Source of the DNA: Shinisaurus crocodilurus
Lineage: Eukaryota; Chordata; Lepidosauria; Squamata; Shinisauridae
Length of the DNA: 64,000 nt
Reading direction: 5' to 3'
Assembly (NCBI GenBank): GCA_021292165.1
Contig: CM037876.1
Span: forward strand, 37,868,575-37,932,574
Both the position numbers and the translations under genes were made by a program. This document shows positions 44,440 to 55,569 of the stretch, piece by piece. Every line of letters begins with the position of its first letter. The stretch's first letter is position 1. The notes under the pieces were generated by a model. That model saw only the letters and a program-made list of their open reading frames with translations, ran no database searches and was not told the DNA's origin.

Positions 44440-44836
44440 TCGACCACGAGATCTTCTGGGTAGGCCTTATTGGTCATCTCATGATCACCAGTGTGTTGTC
44501 AGGAAATGGCACGTAAGTGGGCCTTCTTGGTAGTGGCACCCACCCTCTGGAACACTCACCCATGTGTGGTTCAAGAGGTGGAAACCGTGGCGAGCTTCAA
44601 ACACCTCTTGAGAACACATTTGTTCACTCAGGCTTTCACTGACATGTAATTGATTGTGACACTGCTCCATTTTATTACTTTTGTTGTACTGTTTTTAAGG
44701 TATGTATTGTTTTATACTGTTTTTATATTGGTGTTTATATTGTATGTGTTTCTATATAAACCGATAGGTGATCCTGGGATGTTAAACCATATAGAAGCAG
44801 CTTAAATAAATAAATAAATAAACAAACAAACAAACA
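44440..44836 (+). mobile_element. L2/CR1-like LINE 3' end, decayed
   Basis: The phrase gggccttcttggtagtggca, then cccaccctctggaacac, is the decayed R-A-F-L-V-V-A-P-T-L-W-N region. It is followed by gagcttcaaacacctcttga, which reads F-K-H-L-L, then a T-rich 3' UTR and a tail of AAATA/AACA units at 44805-44836. No full frame remains. Confidence 0.7.
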
Positions 44837-45079
44837 ATTTTGGCTTATTCATATCCATATTTTTTAATATGTGTACATCAGGGTGAGCAGCTTTGGGGCG
44901 ATGCGAAGACAATATATCTGCTCCCCATTCTCAAGGCTAGAAATATACTTGTTCCACTAAGCACACATTTCCAAGTAATAGAGATGAAGAGATAAGACCA
45001 TTTCCTGTCTGTGTCAATATCCCATGTGTTCATTCATAAATCTCTTCCATCCTGTTTCCATGTTAATCTGCAAATTGTT
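44837..45079. other. No gene recognised
   Basis: Nothing supported. Confidence 0.3.
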
Positions 45080-45106
45080 CTTTTTAAAAATCTGCATGAA
45101 CATTTG

Positions 45107-45141
<35 letters not shown>

Positions 45142-45390
45142 TATGCCTTTTTGAATGCATTTTCTCCCCAAACACACATTTCTAAACATATTTTATATAA
45201 ATGTACACATTTGTAAATATATGCATTTTCCAGTGCATTTTGGTACATTTTGTAGATGAAAACAGCACTGCAAAATTTGGAAAAGTGCAAAATCTAAAGG
45301 ATAATTACGTTCCAATTTGCACATTAGTCTGGGAGATGAGGATTAGGTCGGTTCACATCAGAATTCACAGGCACTGAATTCCTACAGGCC
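45080..45390. mobile_element. Family X AT-rich element
   Basis: Contains an (AT)n run at 45112-45137, then aatgcattttctccccaaac, acacatttctaaacat and the shared phrase aaggataattacgttccaat, then gggagatgaggattaggtcg. Adjoins the 5S-headed SINE at 45391. Confidence 0.55.
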
Positions 45391-45558
45391 TGTGGCTTAT
45401 GCTGGCTCAGCTTGTCTGAGTGTGGAAAGCTAAGCCGGGTCAGGCCTGGTTGTTACTTGGATGGGAGACCCCTCCTCTAGTTTCCTGCATTGAGCAGGGG
45501 GTTGGACTCGATAGCCTTGTAGGCTCCTTCCAACTCTATGATCTATGAATCTATGAAT
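45391..45558 (+). mobile_element. 5S-rRNA-headed SINE with CR1-like tail, uninterrupted copy
   Basis: Reads tgtggcttatgctggctcag, then tgtctgag, then gaaagctaagccgggtcagg, cctggttgttacttggatgg and gagacc. That is the 5S rRNA internal promoter with box A, intermediate element and box C all recognisable. The second half is a CR1 3' end (gggggttggactcgatagcc, ttccaactctatgatctatg, aatctatga). About 168 bp. It would be transcribed from a type 1 pol III promoter and mobilised by a CR1-type LINE; both are inferred from known families. Confidence 0.9.
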
Positions 45559-45855
45559 CCTCAAGCATCTCAACAAAGCACATACGTACATTCTGTAATT
45601 GTGTTGGACAAAATAATGTATGCAGTTACTTTGAAATGTCTGTTTTCCGTATTTTTAAGATTCTAAATATGTATATCCTGCCGTTATGCAAATAAAAATT
45701 GGGGGGGGGGGTGAAATGCATGTGCCTCCAATGACCTGATCCAGCAAAGCAGTTCAGTTTTCATATTCCACACCTGCCATCCCTTTATCTAGTTCTAGTG
45801 TTGCCTTACAATTTTACACAGATGTTGCTAGTGCTCCATAATTCCTTCACTGAGT
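45559..45855. other. No gene recognised
   Basis: A poly-G tract lies at 45700-45710. Confidence 0.3.
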
Positions 45856-45857
45856 TA

Positions 45858-45901
<44 letters not shown>
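45858..45901. repeat. (GT)n microsatellite
   Basis: About 21 GT units. Confidence 0.96.
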
Positions 45902-45903
<2 letters not shown>

Positions 45904-46680
45904 AATATATAACTGACACTTCAATCCACAACTCAGATAGTGAAATTAAACCCTTCCATTTAACATCCTGTACAGCTTTTGGGTGTAGTAGTAGGTAGCT
46001 CCTCTCCTCTTCTCCCCTCATCAACTTCCAAAACCTTTTAATGCAATCTTTCCTTTTCTACTTAAGAAAGATGTATTGGATTCACTAACACTGGTTTAGT
46101 TGTCAGCTTTGCAGCCTGCATACTATTAACAAGACGATGTTAATATGACTTTTGATAAAGAGCCAAATGTGTTACCATGCTAACAATGAATGCCCCAAAT
46201 GCATTTGGTCTGTGGGCAAACAGCTGGTCCTTCTCCAAACTTTGCACAATACAGGTATCACAGAACAGGCTGTCATTACAGCCAGCATGTGCGCCTTCAG
46301 TGTTGAAAGCAGAGAGCCAGCTGTTCGGTGGCTAGAGTGCACATATTCCAAATGCATAGCCACATACTTGACACCATGCAATATACACAAGTGATGCTGA
46401 ATTAATAAATTACTGTCAGTCCAGATTAACATCAGTCCATCTCATCATGGCTATCAGGAGAAAATTACCATTTTATTCCTAACTAGGGTGTTTCAGGGTG
46501 AGTTGGCATAATCCAATATATGTGGCTATATAGATGCATTTGGTTACCTGGGCTGCGGAGCAAAAATTGATAGGTTCTAATTTTAAATGTGATTCCTTCC
46601 ATTCTGATTGTGGACACGTGACAGTGTACAGCCGTCAGCCCTCATAAAACTGTTAACTGTCAGCAGAAAAGGACATCCGC
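45902..46680. promoter_or_regulatory. Quiet region with a candidate conserved block (46090-46420)
   Basis: Repeat-free, balanced sequence (aagacgatgttaatatgact, caccatgcaatatacacaag). Overlapping frames on both strands at 46152-46432 lack motifs. Could be a conserved non-coding element; texture only. Confidence 0.22.
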
Positions 46681-46760
46681 TTACAGTGAAATCCTATACA
46701 TGTCTGCTTGGAAGTACCATTGAGTTCAGTGGGGCTTACCCTGAAAGTGAAGAGCTGTAG
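46681..46760. mobile_element. gggacttact MITE, partial
   Basis: aatcctatacatgtctgctt, ggaagtaccattgagttcag and tggggcttaccctgaaagtg match the left and middle of the MITE at 54085-54185. Confidence 0.55.
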
Positions 46761-46967
46761 TTCCAAAAAACAGGGCTAATTCATCTTACTGGTACAACAT
46801 GGTTGCCACTTTCCCATGACTGGATTCCATGCATATTGCTTTGGTAATATTTGAGTGCTGGAATCACATGGGACGTGTTATATGCCAATGCTGCTAGCCC
46901 CCAGGGAGTTATCCATCGACATGGGAACAGCCCGTATGATCTGCCTATCCCATATGATTCAGATTCT

Positions 46968-47032
46968 GGCGGGCATGAGCGGGGCCGATTTCGGCCCGCT
47001 ACGCCTGCTCGAGGCGAGCGGTTACATCCCTA
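46968..47032. mobile_element. GC family hAT element, right-end fragment
   Basis: gagcggggccgatttcggcc, then cgctacgcctgctcgagg, then gcgagcggttacatcccta matches the right ends at 39494-39546 and 62607-62662. The left part is missing. It abuts a truncated Tigger-like MITE. Confidence 0.8.
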
Positions 47033-47148
47033 CAACTTGTCTTGCAAGACCTTGCTCGTTTATCAAGTAAAAAAAAAATTTAAAAAATTTGCTTTTCTTG
47101 CAAAACGCTCTCGGACCAAGTTACTTGCAATCCAAGGTATTACTGTAT
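47033..47148 (-). mobile_element. Tigger/pogo-like MITE, truncated
   Basis: Reverse complement of 59850-59970: it ends ttgcaatccaaggtattact, then g, followed by TA. The other half is missing, replaced by the GC element fragment. Confidence 0.75.
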
Positions 47149-47264
47149 GAGGCCCAGAAGCTGCATTTAACCCTTTTTAAAACATGGTACACATCTGATT
47201 TTAGCTCTCCCAGCATCTCATTTAGGGGTGCCCTAAGCTGTTCAACCTTAGCCAAGACCTTTAT

Positions 47265-47590
47265 AATAAAGTAAGTAAGTAACTTTATTACGGTCAATGA
47301 CCAGCAAATAAACATTATTTGTTTATAAATATAATACACATATACTAAAAACCAAGTTGTACAATACGGATACATCAAATTTAAAACTGTCACTTAGCCA
47401 TTGGCACTGCTGAATCAGAAGAGATTAAAACAGGATTGTTAGATTCAGCCAAAATCCTTAACATCACAAGCATTTCATCCCTTATAACTAATTTGATACA
47501 AAAGTGTGTACAATCATCAGTAAACCACTGGAGAGAGGTTGTGCCCAATAACCGCCACACAGCCAGCCAGAAACAATTACAAAGTCATGT
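47265..47590 (-). mobile_element. LINE 3' end, minus strand (unnamed family)
   Basis: The minus strand ends in a tail complementary to aagtaagtaagtaacttta, preceded by the complement of cggtcaatgaccagcaaata. Read on the minus strand this gives the tail ggtcattgaccgtaataaag followed by TTAC repeats, a known kind of LINE 3' terminus in squamates. Not confidently named. Confidence 0.5.
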
Positions 47591-47720
47591 ATATTAGCTC
47601 CCACTTTGTTCAATTTTTATATTAATGATATTGTGGACAATTTATCAAACCCTGATTTTCACCACCACCCCCAAGTTATAATAAAGGATCTCCATCTTGT
47701 ATGGTGCAATAGATCTGGGA
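47591..47720 (+). mobile_element. Reverse transcriptase block fragment of a LINE
   Basis: Codons from 47598 on read LAPTLFNFYINDIVDNLSN, the conserved reverse transcriptase block before the catalytic YADD motif. The catalytic box itself is not found downstream, so the fragment is broken. Orientation is opposite to the LINE tail just upstream, so two separate LINE insertions meet here. Confidence 0.65.
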
Positions 47721-48065
47721 AAATTCAAAAGTGATTAAAGCCTCCCAGTATCCAACTGGTATGGATTGGGCATCTAGCAAACTGCAGGTCAGTCAAAGGC
47801 TGTGCCTCTCAAGCATTGTCTTCATTTTTCCAGACCTGGGAAACTTAATAGGGGAAATCCTTTGTATTTGTTGAATTCCATTTGGCACATCCAGCAACAA
47901 GGCCCCTGTGCATGCACAAAGCCCTTAGTCATAGCCAATGTGCTGAACTTTACATTGTGATTGCTATTGCCCGGTAACTGTTATTTACTTCTTGTGGAAA
48001 ACAGGATAAGTTCTACCAAATGTAAGTATGACAACCAGGATCAAACAATAACATATTAACTGATA
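47721..48065. other. No gene recognised
   Basis: Probably decayed LINE sequence continuing from 47720, but no motif is left to prove it. Confidence 0.3.
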
Positions 48066-48074
48066 ACTCTCATT

Positions 48075-48748
48075 CTAAAGACCTAAAGACGGTAGTGCAC
48101 GCGCTGGTAACTTCGAGGCTTGACTTCTGCAATGCGCTGTACATAGGGCTACCTTTGTACCTAGTCCGGAAACTTCAACTAGTGCAAAATATGGCAGCCA
48201 GACTGGTTACTGGTATACCTAGGGGTGCCCACATCACACCAGTTTTAAAAGCACTCCACTGGCTGCCAATCAGTTTCCGAGCAAAGTATAAAGTGTTGGT
48301 TATTACCTTTAAAGCCCTACATGGTTTGGGTCCAAGCTACCTACGGGATCGCCTTCTCCCATACAATCCACCCCGCACACTCAGGTCCTCTGGGAAGAAT
48401 TTACTTCAGTCAGCCAAAACTAGGCTGACAGGTAATACCCAGAGGACCTTTTCTTCTGCTGCTCCCAGATTATGGAATGGCCGGCCAGAGGAGATTCGTC
48501 AACTCACCAGTATCTTGGAATTTAAAAAAGCCATAAAGACTGATCTCTTCTGGCAGGCCTACCCGGCGGAATTTTAGGATGCCTTTAAGATGCTTTTAAG
48601 ATATTTTAAGATGTTTTTATAATGTTTTTATGATGTTTTAAAGATGTTTTAAAGATGTTTTAATAGTATGTATTGTGTTTTGCTTAGTCTATGTATTTTA
48701 TATTTTTTGCTGTTCCCTGCCTCGATCTAGACGGAGAGGCGGGTAAGA

Positions 48749-48812
<64 letters not shown>
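48075..48812 (+). mobile_element. L2/CR1-like LINE 3' end with an open ORF2 tail
   Basis: An open frame at 48095-48577 (160 codons) reads ALVTSRLDFCNALYIGLP, LQLVQNMAARLVTG, then ITPVLKALHWLPISFRAKYK, FKALHGLGPSYL, TFSSAAPRLWN and FKKAIKTDLFW. This is the complete C-terminal part of ORF2 downstream of the catalytic core. It then has a 3' UTR with repeated gatgttttaaagatgtttta, a ctgcctcgatctagacggag end and a long (ATT)n tail. The copy is 5'-truncated but its frame is intact, so it is the youngest-looking LINE fragment here. Confidence 0.92.
48749..48811. repeat. (ATT)n microsatellite, LINE tail
   Basis: About 21 ATT units forming the 3' tail of the LINE at 48075. Confidence 0.96.
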
Positions 48813-48814
<2 letters not shown>

Positions 48815-49719
48815 CTTAGTATATGGGGAACAGTTTAGTATCTTTGAAACTATCTTCCACAGGAAATAGCAGCTTATGCCTTAACAAAAAACATGGTTGT
48901 TTTAGCAAATATCTAATGAATACTCTAGCAGGTTCCCTTGTGTAGCCAAAAATTAGGTGGTGCCACTAGTACCCACACCACATAGATTAACTTCTATAAA
49001 GTTGCAGCTTACTTTGTTTGAGTCATTAAATTAGCAAGTTGAATCAATCTCTGTTTTCCACATTTAATTATACAGTGTCAAAACTGGTGGTGACAGCATT
49101 TTAACACAATTAGATTACTGCAATTGTTCAATTATTGGAATGAAAGGACACGCCTGTGTAAGACAAAATATAGTATCTTTTAAATTGGTGTTTTTATGAT
49201 ATGTAGTTTTAAAATTCCAGTATAGTATTTAGTATTCTCTGGTAATGCTTTTCTCTCTTGTCTGAACTAGCCTTTCAAACACTTAGAGCCAATACAGATT
49301 ATCTCTCGGTGCATACATATTTTCCAAAAGTAACACTTCTCTTGCAGATGTATCAAATCTTCCAGGACTCAGACTACAACATTTTAAACCTAGAAAAATA
49401 TTATACTTCCACCAGATCATGCCACAAATGCAATTTGCATATTTATGTCAAATATAGTTGTGTGAGTGACACATATTTGTATTGGATAATGCCAGTGTGA
49501 TGAATGACCCAACTTTCCACCCCACCGATGCCATTTTGTAACCCTCTGGAATGTATGTATTTATTTACATAGTATTCCCTTTAGAGGATGAACAATTACC
49601 TACTGTAGCACCTGAGTGTGATCTTTCAGATTAAAAGGACCAACACCAGCAAGACTATCTTTTCCCACTCTAATAAAGTAATAACATCAATTTTTGGAAC
49701 TTGTCATTGTTATTAATGG
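48813..49719. other. No gene recognised
   Basis: AT-rich unique-looking sequence. Confidence 0.3.
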
Positions 49720-49925
49720 CTTGGATGAAGCATGGTCGTTCGGCCAGCGGAAGGATACCTCCAGTAGAACGGGACTTTCGCATCCTCCCCTCCCCCTTAC
49801 AGCCCTCAACATTCCCTCCAAATCTACTCTGGAGGGTTGGAGGAGAAGAGGACATGGAGGTCCCATTCCACCATAGGAATCATCATCCTGTTGGCAGAAC
49901 AACAATGCTGGATCCAACCTAATTT
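49720..49925. repeat. Possible MITE fragment
   Basis: Phrases gggactttcgcatcctcccc and tgctggatccaacct resemble ends of palindromic MITEs, and four frames are open across both strands. Low confidence; no target duplication seen. Confidence 0.25.
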
Positions 49926-51335
49926 GTTTATGTGTTTCTTTTTAGTTGTGAAGGTGGCATGCTTCTCCTCTCTGATGTTCAGGTGCATACTTTCATTGTT
50001 GTTGTTGTCTTGTTATTGTTTTGAAGTGGATGGTGTGTTTTCCCCACAGTAAGGCTATCCTCCTCCTCCCTCCAAAGTTACTTCAGACATTATAGATACG
50101 ATGTGATCCAGTTGAGATAGAACATGGGTTTTGTTTAACCCGTTCTATTTGTGTTTCACAGATTGCCAGGCGTCTTTTGTCCCACTGTCCACTCATTGAC
50201 AGAATGAGATTGTTTATCTTCCCATCCAGAAAAGTCTGCAAGAAAATCCGCCGCAATGTACATAACTTCCAGTGGCACATAACATTTTACATATTTTTCT
50301 TAGCTCAGTGTACAATCAATGAGCAGAGTGCACAAAGAAACAGTTTTTACCCAGCAGAGGCTGAAGAGAGATCAGAGATGTATAAAAAGGTGTGTGCGTT
50401 TCTAAAAGGCATATATATTAGCGTATTTTTCAGTAACTGTCGTATTTTTGCACAACTATATTTGCATACCATTCTGGAAAGTTAAAAAATGGTCCACAAG
50501 TCTGTGGAATCTGTACAACTCAGAAGATGTTAGTCCACTGTGGAATCCACGGATCATAGAAATCCAAAGTCATTTAAATCCATTTCAAATTTCTCCAACA
50601 ACCCTAGATGGAATGCATGGAGCAACCCTAATATCTAAGTCTAATGTTGTGACTCCAACTACATTAATGATGAATATTTTTAATACTTTGTGTGTGTCTA
50701 TGAACACACATGCACAGAGGAACTAGATCTACATTTCCACACCATTATCTGGAAATGTATGATAAGATTGTGCTTAAACGTTTGTACAAATTGTGTTTTC
50801 TTTTTCCACTCTCTTGACCCAAATTCTTTTCTACACTCTGCCCCAATATTATTTTTCATAAGTCAGGAAACGTTTTCCATATGTTTTGCCACACCATCCA
50901 AAGGGGACTCTGCAGCTGTACTTTTTGTACTTTATCATGTTCAGACTGACTTTGTAGCACAGACCCCCTCCCAGTGACAGTGCCCATGCGAAAGATCATA
51001 ACAACACATTTTTTGGCATGTTTATTGTTCTCTTATTGTGTCAAGGCTCCCCGTTGCAAGATTTTTAAAAAATAAATAAAAATAAAACCTGTTTCACAGG
51101 TTTTGAGTAAAATTTTACTATAAACGAACAGCTGAAGAAATATACAAAAAGGTCTATGTGTACCTTATTTACTGTCATCACAAAAGTGAATGTAGGTACA
51201 GGGCCATTATAACACAACCTACCAGCCAAGAATAACTTATAGAAATAAGCAGATCTATTAGGGAGGTCAAGGGGCACTGAATTTCAGGGTGTGCAGTTAT
51301 CTTAAAAGGCAAAAAACAAGAGTGAGAAGAAAGGC
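49926..51335. other. No gene recognised
   Basis: No named repeat. The plus frames at 50177-50977 lack motifs. Confidence 0.3.
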
Positions 51336-51339
51336 TAAA

Positions 51340-51690
51340 GCTGTAATCTAATGCACACTTACTTAGCCAGCAGTAAGCCCAGCTGAGAGCCAATGTGGGG
51401 TGGCATAGTGGTTAGAATGTTGGAGTGGGACTGAGGAGGTGTGGGTTCTAGTCCCCACTCGGCCATGAAGCTCACTGGGTGACTTTGGGCCAGTCATGGA
51501 CTCTCATCCTAATCTACCTCACAGGGTTGTTGTGAGAATACAATGGGGAGGGGGGGAGGATTATATAAGCTGCCTTGGGTTCCTTGCAGGAAAAAAGGTG
51601 GGATATACATATAATAAATAAATATAATAAATAAATGAAATCAGTGAAATTGACTTCAAAGTAAATATAGGATTGCACTGCATAGGTCTC
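51340..51690. mobile_element. gggacttact MITE split by a CORE-SINE
   Basis: The left half (gtaatctaatgcacacttac, then cagtaagcccagct) and right half (cagtgaaattgacttcaaag, then atataggattgcactgc) join into the MITE seen at 54085-54185 when the SINE at 51385-51636 is removed. Confidence 0.7.
51385..51636 (+). mobile_element. CORE-SINE / MIR-like SINE (family 1)
   Basis: Starts gagagccaatgtggggtggc, A-box-like ggcatagtggttag, B-box-like gggttctagtcc, then gggtgactttgggccagtca, cctcacagggttgttgtgag and a (ATAATAA)n tail. Inserted at the centre of a MITE. Confidence 0.9.
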
Positions 51691-52222
51691 AAAGCAAGAG
51701 GATACAGAGACAGATGAGAGTGGCAAGCAGAAAATTCACCTGAAGCATTTTAGTGATGGAGATGAAGTTTGAATTGGGGAGTTCAGAATATGAGAGAGGG
51801 AAGGAGGTAGGCACAGAGAGAGGCCTTGATGCTACCCCTGCCTGCCCTGCCACCAGGTACTACAAAAAAGGGGGGGTAATGCATCACCAAAAGAGGTGGC
51901 CAAAGGGGACACAGATTTGCTGACATATGTATAGAAGCCAATTTATACAGAATGACTATAATACAAATAGAAATACAATACTTCTCAGCATGGTGAGGAA
52001 GACTGTGACCAGGTGTCTTATGTTCATGCTCAGTCTACTGTCAAGTGGTTACAGGGCAGCTTCAAGGCCTCTGGTCCCCTTCTTATGGTGTCCTTACCTT
52101 TAAACCAGACTTGGGCTGGACAGCCTTTCAATTAGAGGACTGTCCTCTGCAAAGTAGGGTACATAGCAATCCTTCCATCAGGTACACGTAAGAGAGGGGG
52201 AGGTAAAAGTGGAGAAAGAGTA
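51691..52222. other. No gene recognised
   Basis: A run aaaaaagggggggtaatgc at about 51865; nothing else. Confidence 0.3.
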
Positions 52223-52377
52223 TAGGGCAGCCTTCCCCAACCTGGTGCCTTCCAGGTGTGTTGGACTACATCCCCCATAAGCCCCAGCCAGCTTGGTCAA
52301 TAGCCATGCTGGCTGGGAATTATGGGGATTGTACTCCAACACATCTGGAAAGCATCAGGTTGAAGAAGGCTGCCCTA
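52223..52377. mobile_element. 155-bp palindromic hAT-like MITE
   Basis: Opens tagggcagccttccccaacc and closes ggttgaagaaggctgcccta. It is almost fully self-complementary around gccatgctggctggg. The 8-bp duplication is not clear. Confidence 0.82.
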
Positions 52378-52599
52378 GGGTTTCACAGGAGGTAGGAGGA
52401 ATGAGGATCAGGGAGCCAACCCACTTGCTTTGACAATCCCTTGGGAGTGCTTGAAAAAGGTGTTGTTTCTAAAATGCTTGCAAGGAAAGATTGTGGAAAG
52501 CAAGTGGCAACTGAAGCAAGCCAAGGGGAGCAGCCACCCCCAATATATTTGGACAGAAATCAGGACTATCCATATTACATGTGTATCCTACTTTTCCTC
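52378..52599. other. No gene recognised
   Basis: The plus frame 52430-52747 runs into the SINE that follows and is not a gene. Confidence 0.3.
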
Positions 52600-52800
52600 T
52601 AAGAATCTCAGGGTAACATCCACAAGGGTTGCCCCATTTTATCCTCACACCAATCCTGTGAGGTATGCTGGGCTGAGAGAGTATGACTGGCTCATGGTCA
52701 CCCTGGGGGCTTTCTCACTGAGGGATTTTGTGCTCAGATCTCTCTAGTAAAAACTGAATGGCCTATCCACTATACCACACAGCTTCTTCTATTTGTTTTC
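52600..52800 (-). mobile_element. MIR/CORE-SINE, minus strand, old
   Basis: Plus-strand order gttgccccattttatcctca, caccaatcctgtgaggtatg, then gctcatggtcaccctggg, then ctatccactataccacacag is the reverse of the tRNA-headed CORE-SINE. The A-box lies in the complement of ccactataccac. Confidence 0.75.
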
Positions 52801-54084
52801 AATATGTTTTCAGTATTGGGTTTAGTCCATTGCACTCATAATGTGACTATAACTGACTACATATGTACTCCAGAACAGTTCTGTTTCTTTTAAAAGGACT
52901 TCTCTAGAGTATACAGGTCCTAATCTAGTACTTCTAGTCCACATATGAATGGGTTTGCACTATTTTCTCCATAGCAACTCCTGTGGACCACATCAGAAGC
53001 CACTTCTGAAACTCTTCCAAGTTTTCACAGCATCTTCCGGTACAGCAAAAGGCAGAAGAGAAGAAGGACATTAGCCCTCCTATGCATGAAGATCATGCTA
53101 CACACTTTTCTAGATCTGCGCCTTGGTAATTTTAAAATTATGTTGATTTGGGGATAGTGCCTGAAACAGTGTAGGGATGAATATTTGGCCCTTTTGTGAG
53201 GCTGCCTCCCCCAAAGTGGAGGGGATATTCAATGACTTTTGGGTGGGTAGTATGGGTTCTAACCATTTTAGCAGTGTGGGGACTGGCTTACCATTCATGA
53301 TGAAGTGGTTGAGGATATCTCTTTAACACAAAAAAAACTTTTGCTGCCGCTTGAAAAGGTGGCAGAGCTGCCAGAACAGCCTGGCAGCATTCCTTTCTAA
53401 TTTCAAATAGAATGTCCCAATGGGAACCACATTACTTTATGATGTAGCATTGTTGGACATAAAAGATTGCTGCCCCCATAAAACATCCTTCCCATGAGTG
53501 GAAGATGCCTTCTCTGTGCATAAGTGCATCCTTGGATACTTTGGAGGAGGAGGAAAGAACATAAAATTTAGGCATTGTAGGTTTACAATCTAATAAAGGC
53601 AACCTCCCCCCCAAAAAATATTTAAAAACTGGAAGAAGAAAGGGGGAATGACAAAATTAAAACTACAACCACTTAATCATAAGCAACTTTAAAGTGATGA
53701 GTCAGGACAACATCACCTTGTTTTTAAACAAGGAAAGATAACTGATTGACAACATATCAACTAGCAATGAATTCCACAAATAAGGAACAAGGAGAGACAA
53801 GGAACAAAGCCATGAAACAGAAGGGGGAAATACAAGACTCAACACACAACAGAGAACTAGCAGTCCTACAAGCTGAATATATAGGAATCAAAGATGAAAG
53901 ATAAACAGAAGTTAAAGAATGGATACATTTCAAATTAAATTACAGAATCTTAAATGGAAAAGGCAACTAACTAGTGCAAAGAAATCGAGAACTGAGAAAC
54001 ATGACCATATTTGTGTGTGGGGGGGAAATTAACATGAACAGCGAAATGTAAGATAGAAATAAGTCTTAAGATGGAAACAGGGAA
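52801..54084. other. No gene recognised
   Basis: AT-rich. 53640-54000 has the A-rich texture of an old retroelement (many aac/gaa words), but I cannot assign it. Confidence 0.3.
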
Positions 54085-54185
54085 TGTACAGCACAATTGT
54101 ATGTATGTCTACTCAGAAAAAAGTCCCACTGAGTTCAATTCATTTACTCCTGGGCAAGTGTGTATAGGATTGCAGCCTAAAAGAG
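54085..54185. mobile_element. gggacttact palindromic MITE, whole copy
   Basis: gtacagcacaattgtatgta, tgtctactcagaaaaaagtc, ccactgagttcaattcattt, actcctgggcaagtgtgtat, aggattgcagcctaa. The two halves are inverted around actgagttcaat. It serves here as the reference for the split copies at 23624 and 51340. Confidence 0.75.
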
Positions 54186-54904
54186 CATTACAATAATCCA
54201 AATGAGACAAAATAACAGATTTTGGTTTAAACAGCTTTGGTTTAATCAATAGCGGAAAGAATGAATTTTACTGATGTTTAGCAATTTCATGTTGTTTTTC
54301 ATACCTCGCTCACTGTATTGCATAGCGCTTTAGCTATTTGGTTTCCATGAGTATCATACTGTTCAAACTCTCCTGCTGCAGTTGGAAAAGAATGGCTGAA
54401 TGCCTCACTTTGAAAGCATAATCGATCATAAATGCATTCCATGTCATTTTACATTTATGAAACAGACTGGTGAAAAGCGTTAGGAAAGCCACTTGCTTTC
54501 TTCAAAAGTATGATTGGTCAGAAATTATTTTCTTATATACGTAACTTATCGTAATGTATACGTAATGTATCGAATGGAAGAGAAAAGTGAAGCTACTCCC
54601 TTGACAACATCTTGTATGATGCAGTGCCACCTCAAGAAAGAGCTGTTTGTGAGAAATGACAATGTCTGTATATGAAGCCAATGACATTAGTATGAGCAAA
54701 AGCAAAATGTAACTGCAACTGCTAATGCAAAGACGGTAAAGCCCATGATGCAGCATTCCATGAACGAAACCAATTCACAAAAAAATCTTACTTTTTATGT
54801 GGTCTTCCAACTACAAAACCCATAATGCTGTGAGTGGAACATGCATGTGTGAAATCATCCATGCTGTTGAAAGAATGCCAGCACAAATTGAACTAACTGA
54901 AAAC
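54186..54904. other. No gene recognised
   Basis: Contains a short tandem cgtaatgtatacgtaatgtat near 54550-54571. Nothing else supported. Confidence 0.3.
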
Positions 54905-54907
54905 TGA

Positions 54908-55385
54908 ATTAGGGTGCAATCCTATCACGATGGCCATAAGCCCCCGAACTTGGAGGTTTATGATCATCCAATGCAGAGCAGGAGGAGCAGGGAAGACAAT
55001 CTTTGTCTCCCCCTCCTCCTGCCCTGCATCTTTTGCTACATGGTTTTTTTTTTTTTTTGCCTGCCTAGCAACGGTGTTTTGGAGAAGGGGGGGAAGGAGG
55101 CTGGTCAGACTCCAGGATTGTATCCTGGCCACTTCAGTCTTCGCCCCTTCCCGCCTGCCCCCGAAACACCCCCTTCTACCCCTCTGCAAGGTTGCTTCCC
55201 CAATCTCTAAGAGCAGCCAGTGCGTTTCTTTCCACAACAACTGCGAGGGATTGGGGGAAGGGGCGGAGCTCCGATTCCCAGTTCTGAGGCCGGAGCGTTG
55301 TCTCTGACCCCAGTTTTGGGATCAAACCATCCTATGGCCCCTCAGAGGCTGTCTAGGGCCATAGGATTGTTCCCTTAGTAGCTGT
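54908..55385. mobile_element. MITE-like element with agggtgcaatcctat ends
   Basis: Left ttagggtgcaatcctatcac, then ataagcccccgaacttggag; right gtctagggccataggattgt. The left end is the inverted form of the ends at 6946 and 63742. Contains a poly-T run at 55046-55059 and an unrelated-looking middle. Several open frames on both strands; none convincing. Confidence 0.55.
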
Positions 55386-55569
55386 ATCCTATTGGGCTGT
55401 ATCCAATTGTTTCCCTTTGTTGATTGAAGGCACTTTGATCCAGTGGAGACTTTTGTGAGCCATGATTTTCATAAATACTTCCTTTCTTTGGCAACTTCTA
55501 CCTCCCACACTATTCCAAAGTATCCCCTTAACCCTCTGGAGCAGCCCCCTCCACACAGAGGAAAACAGG

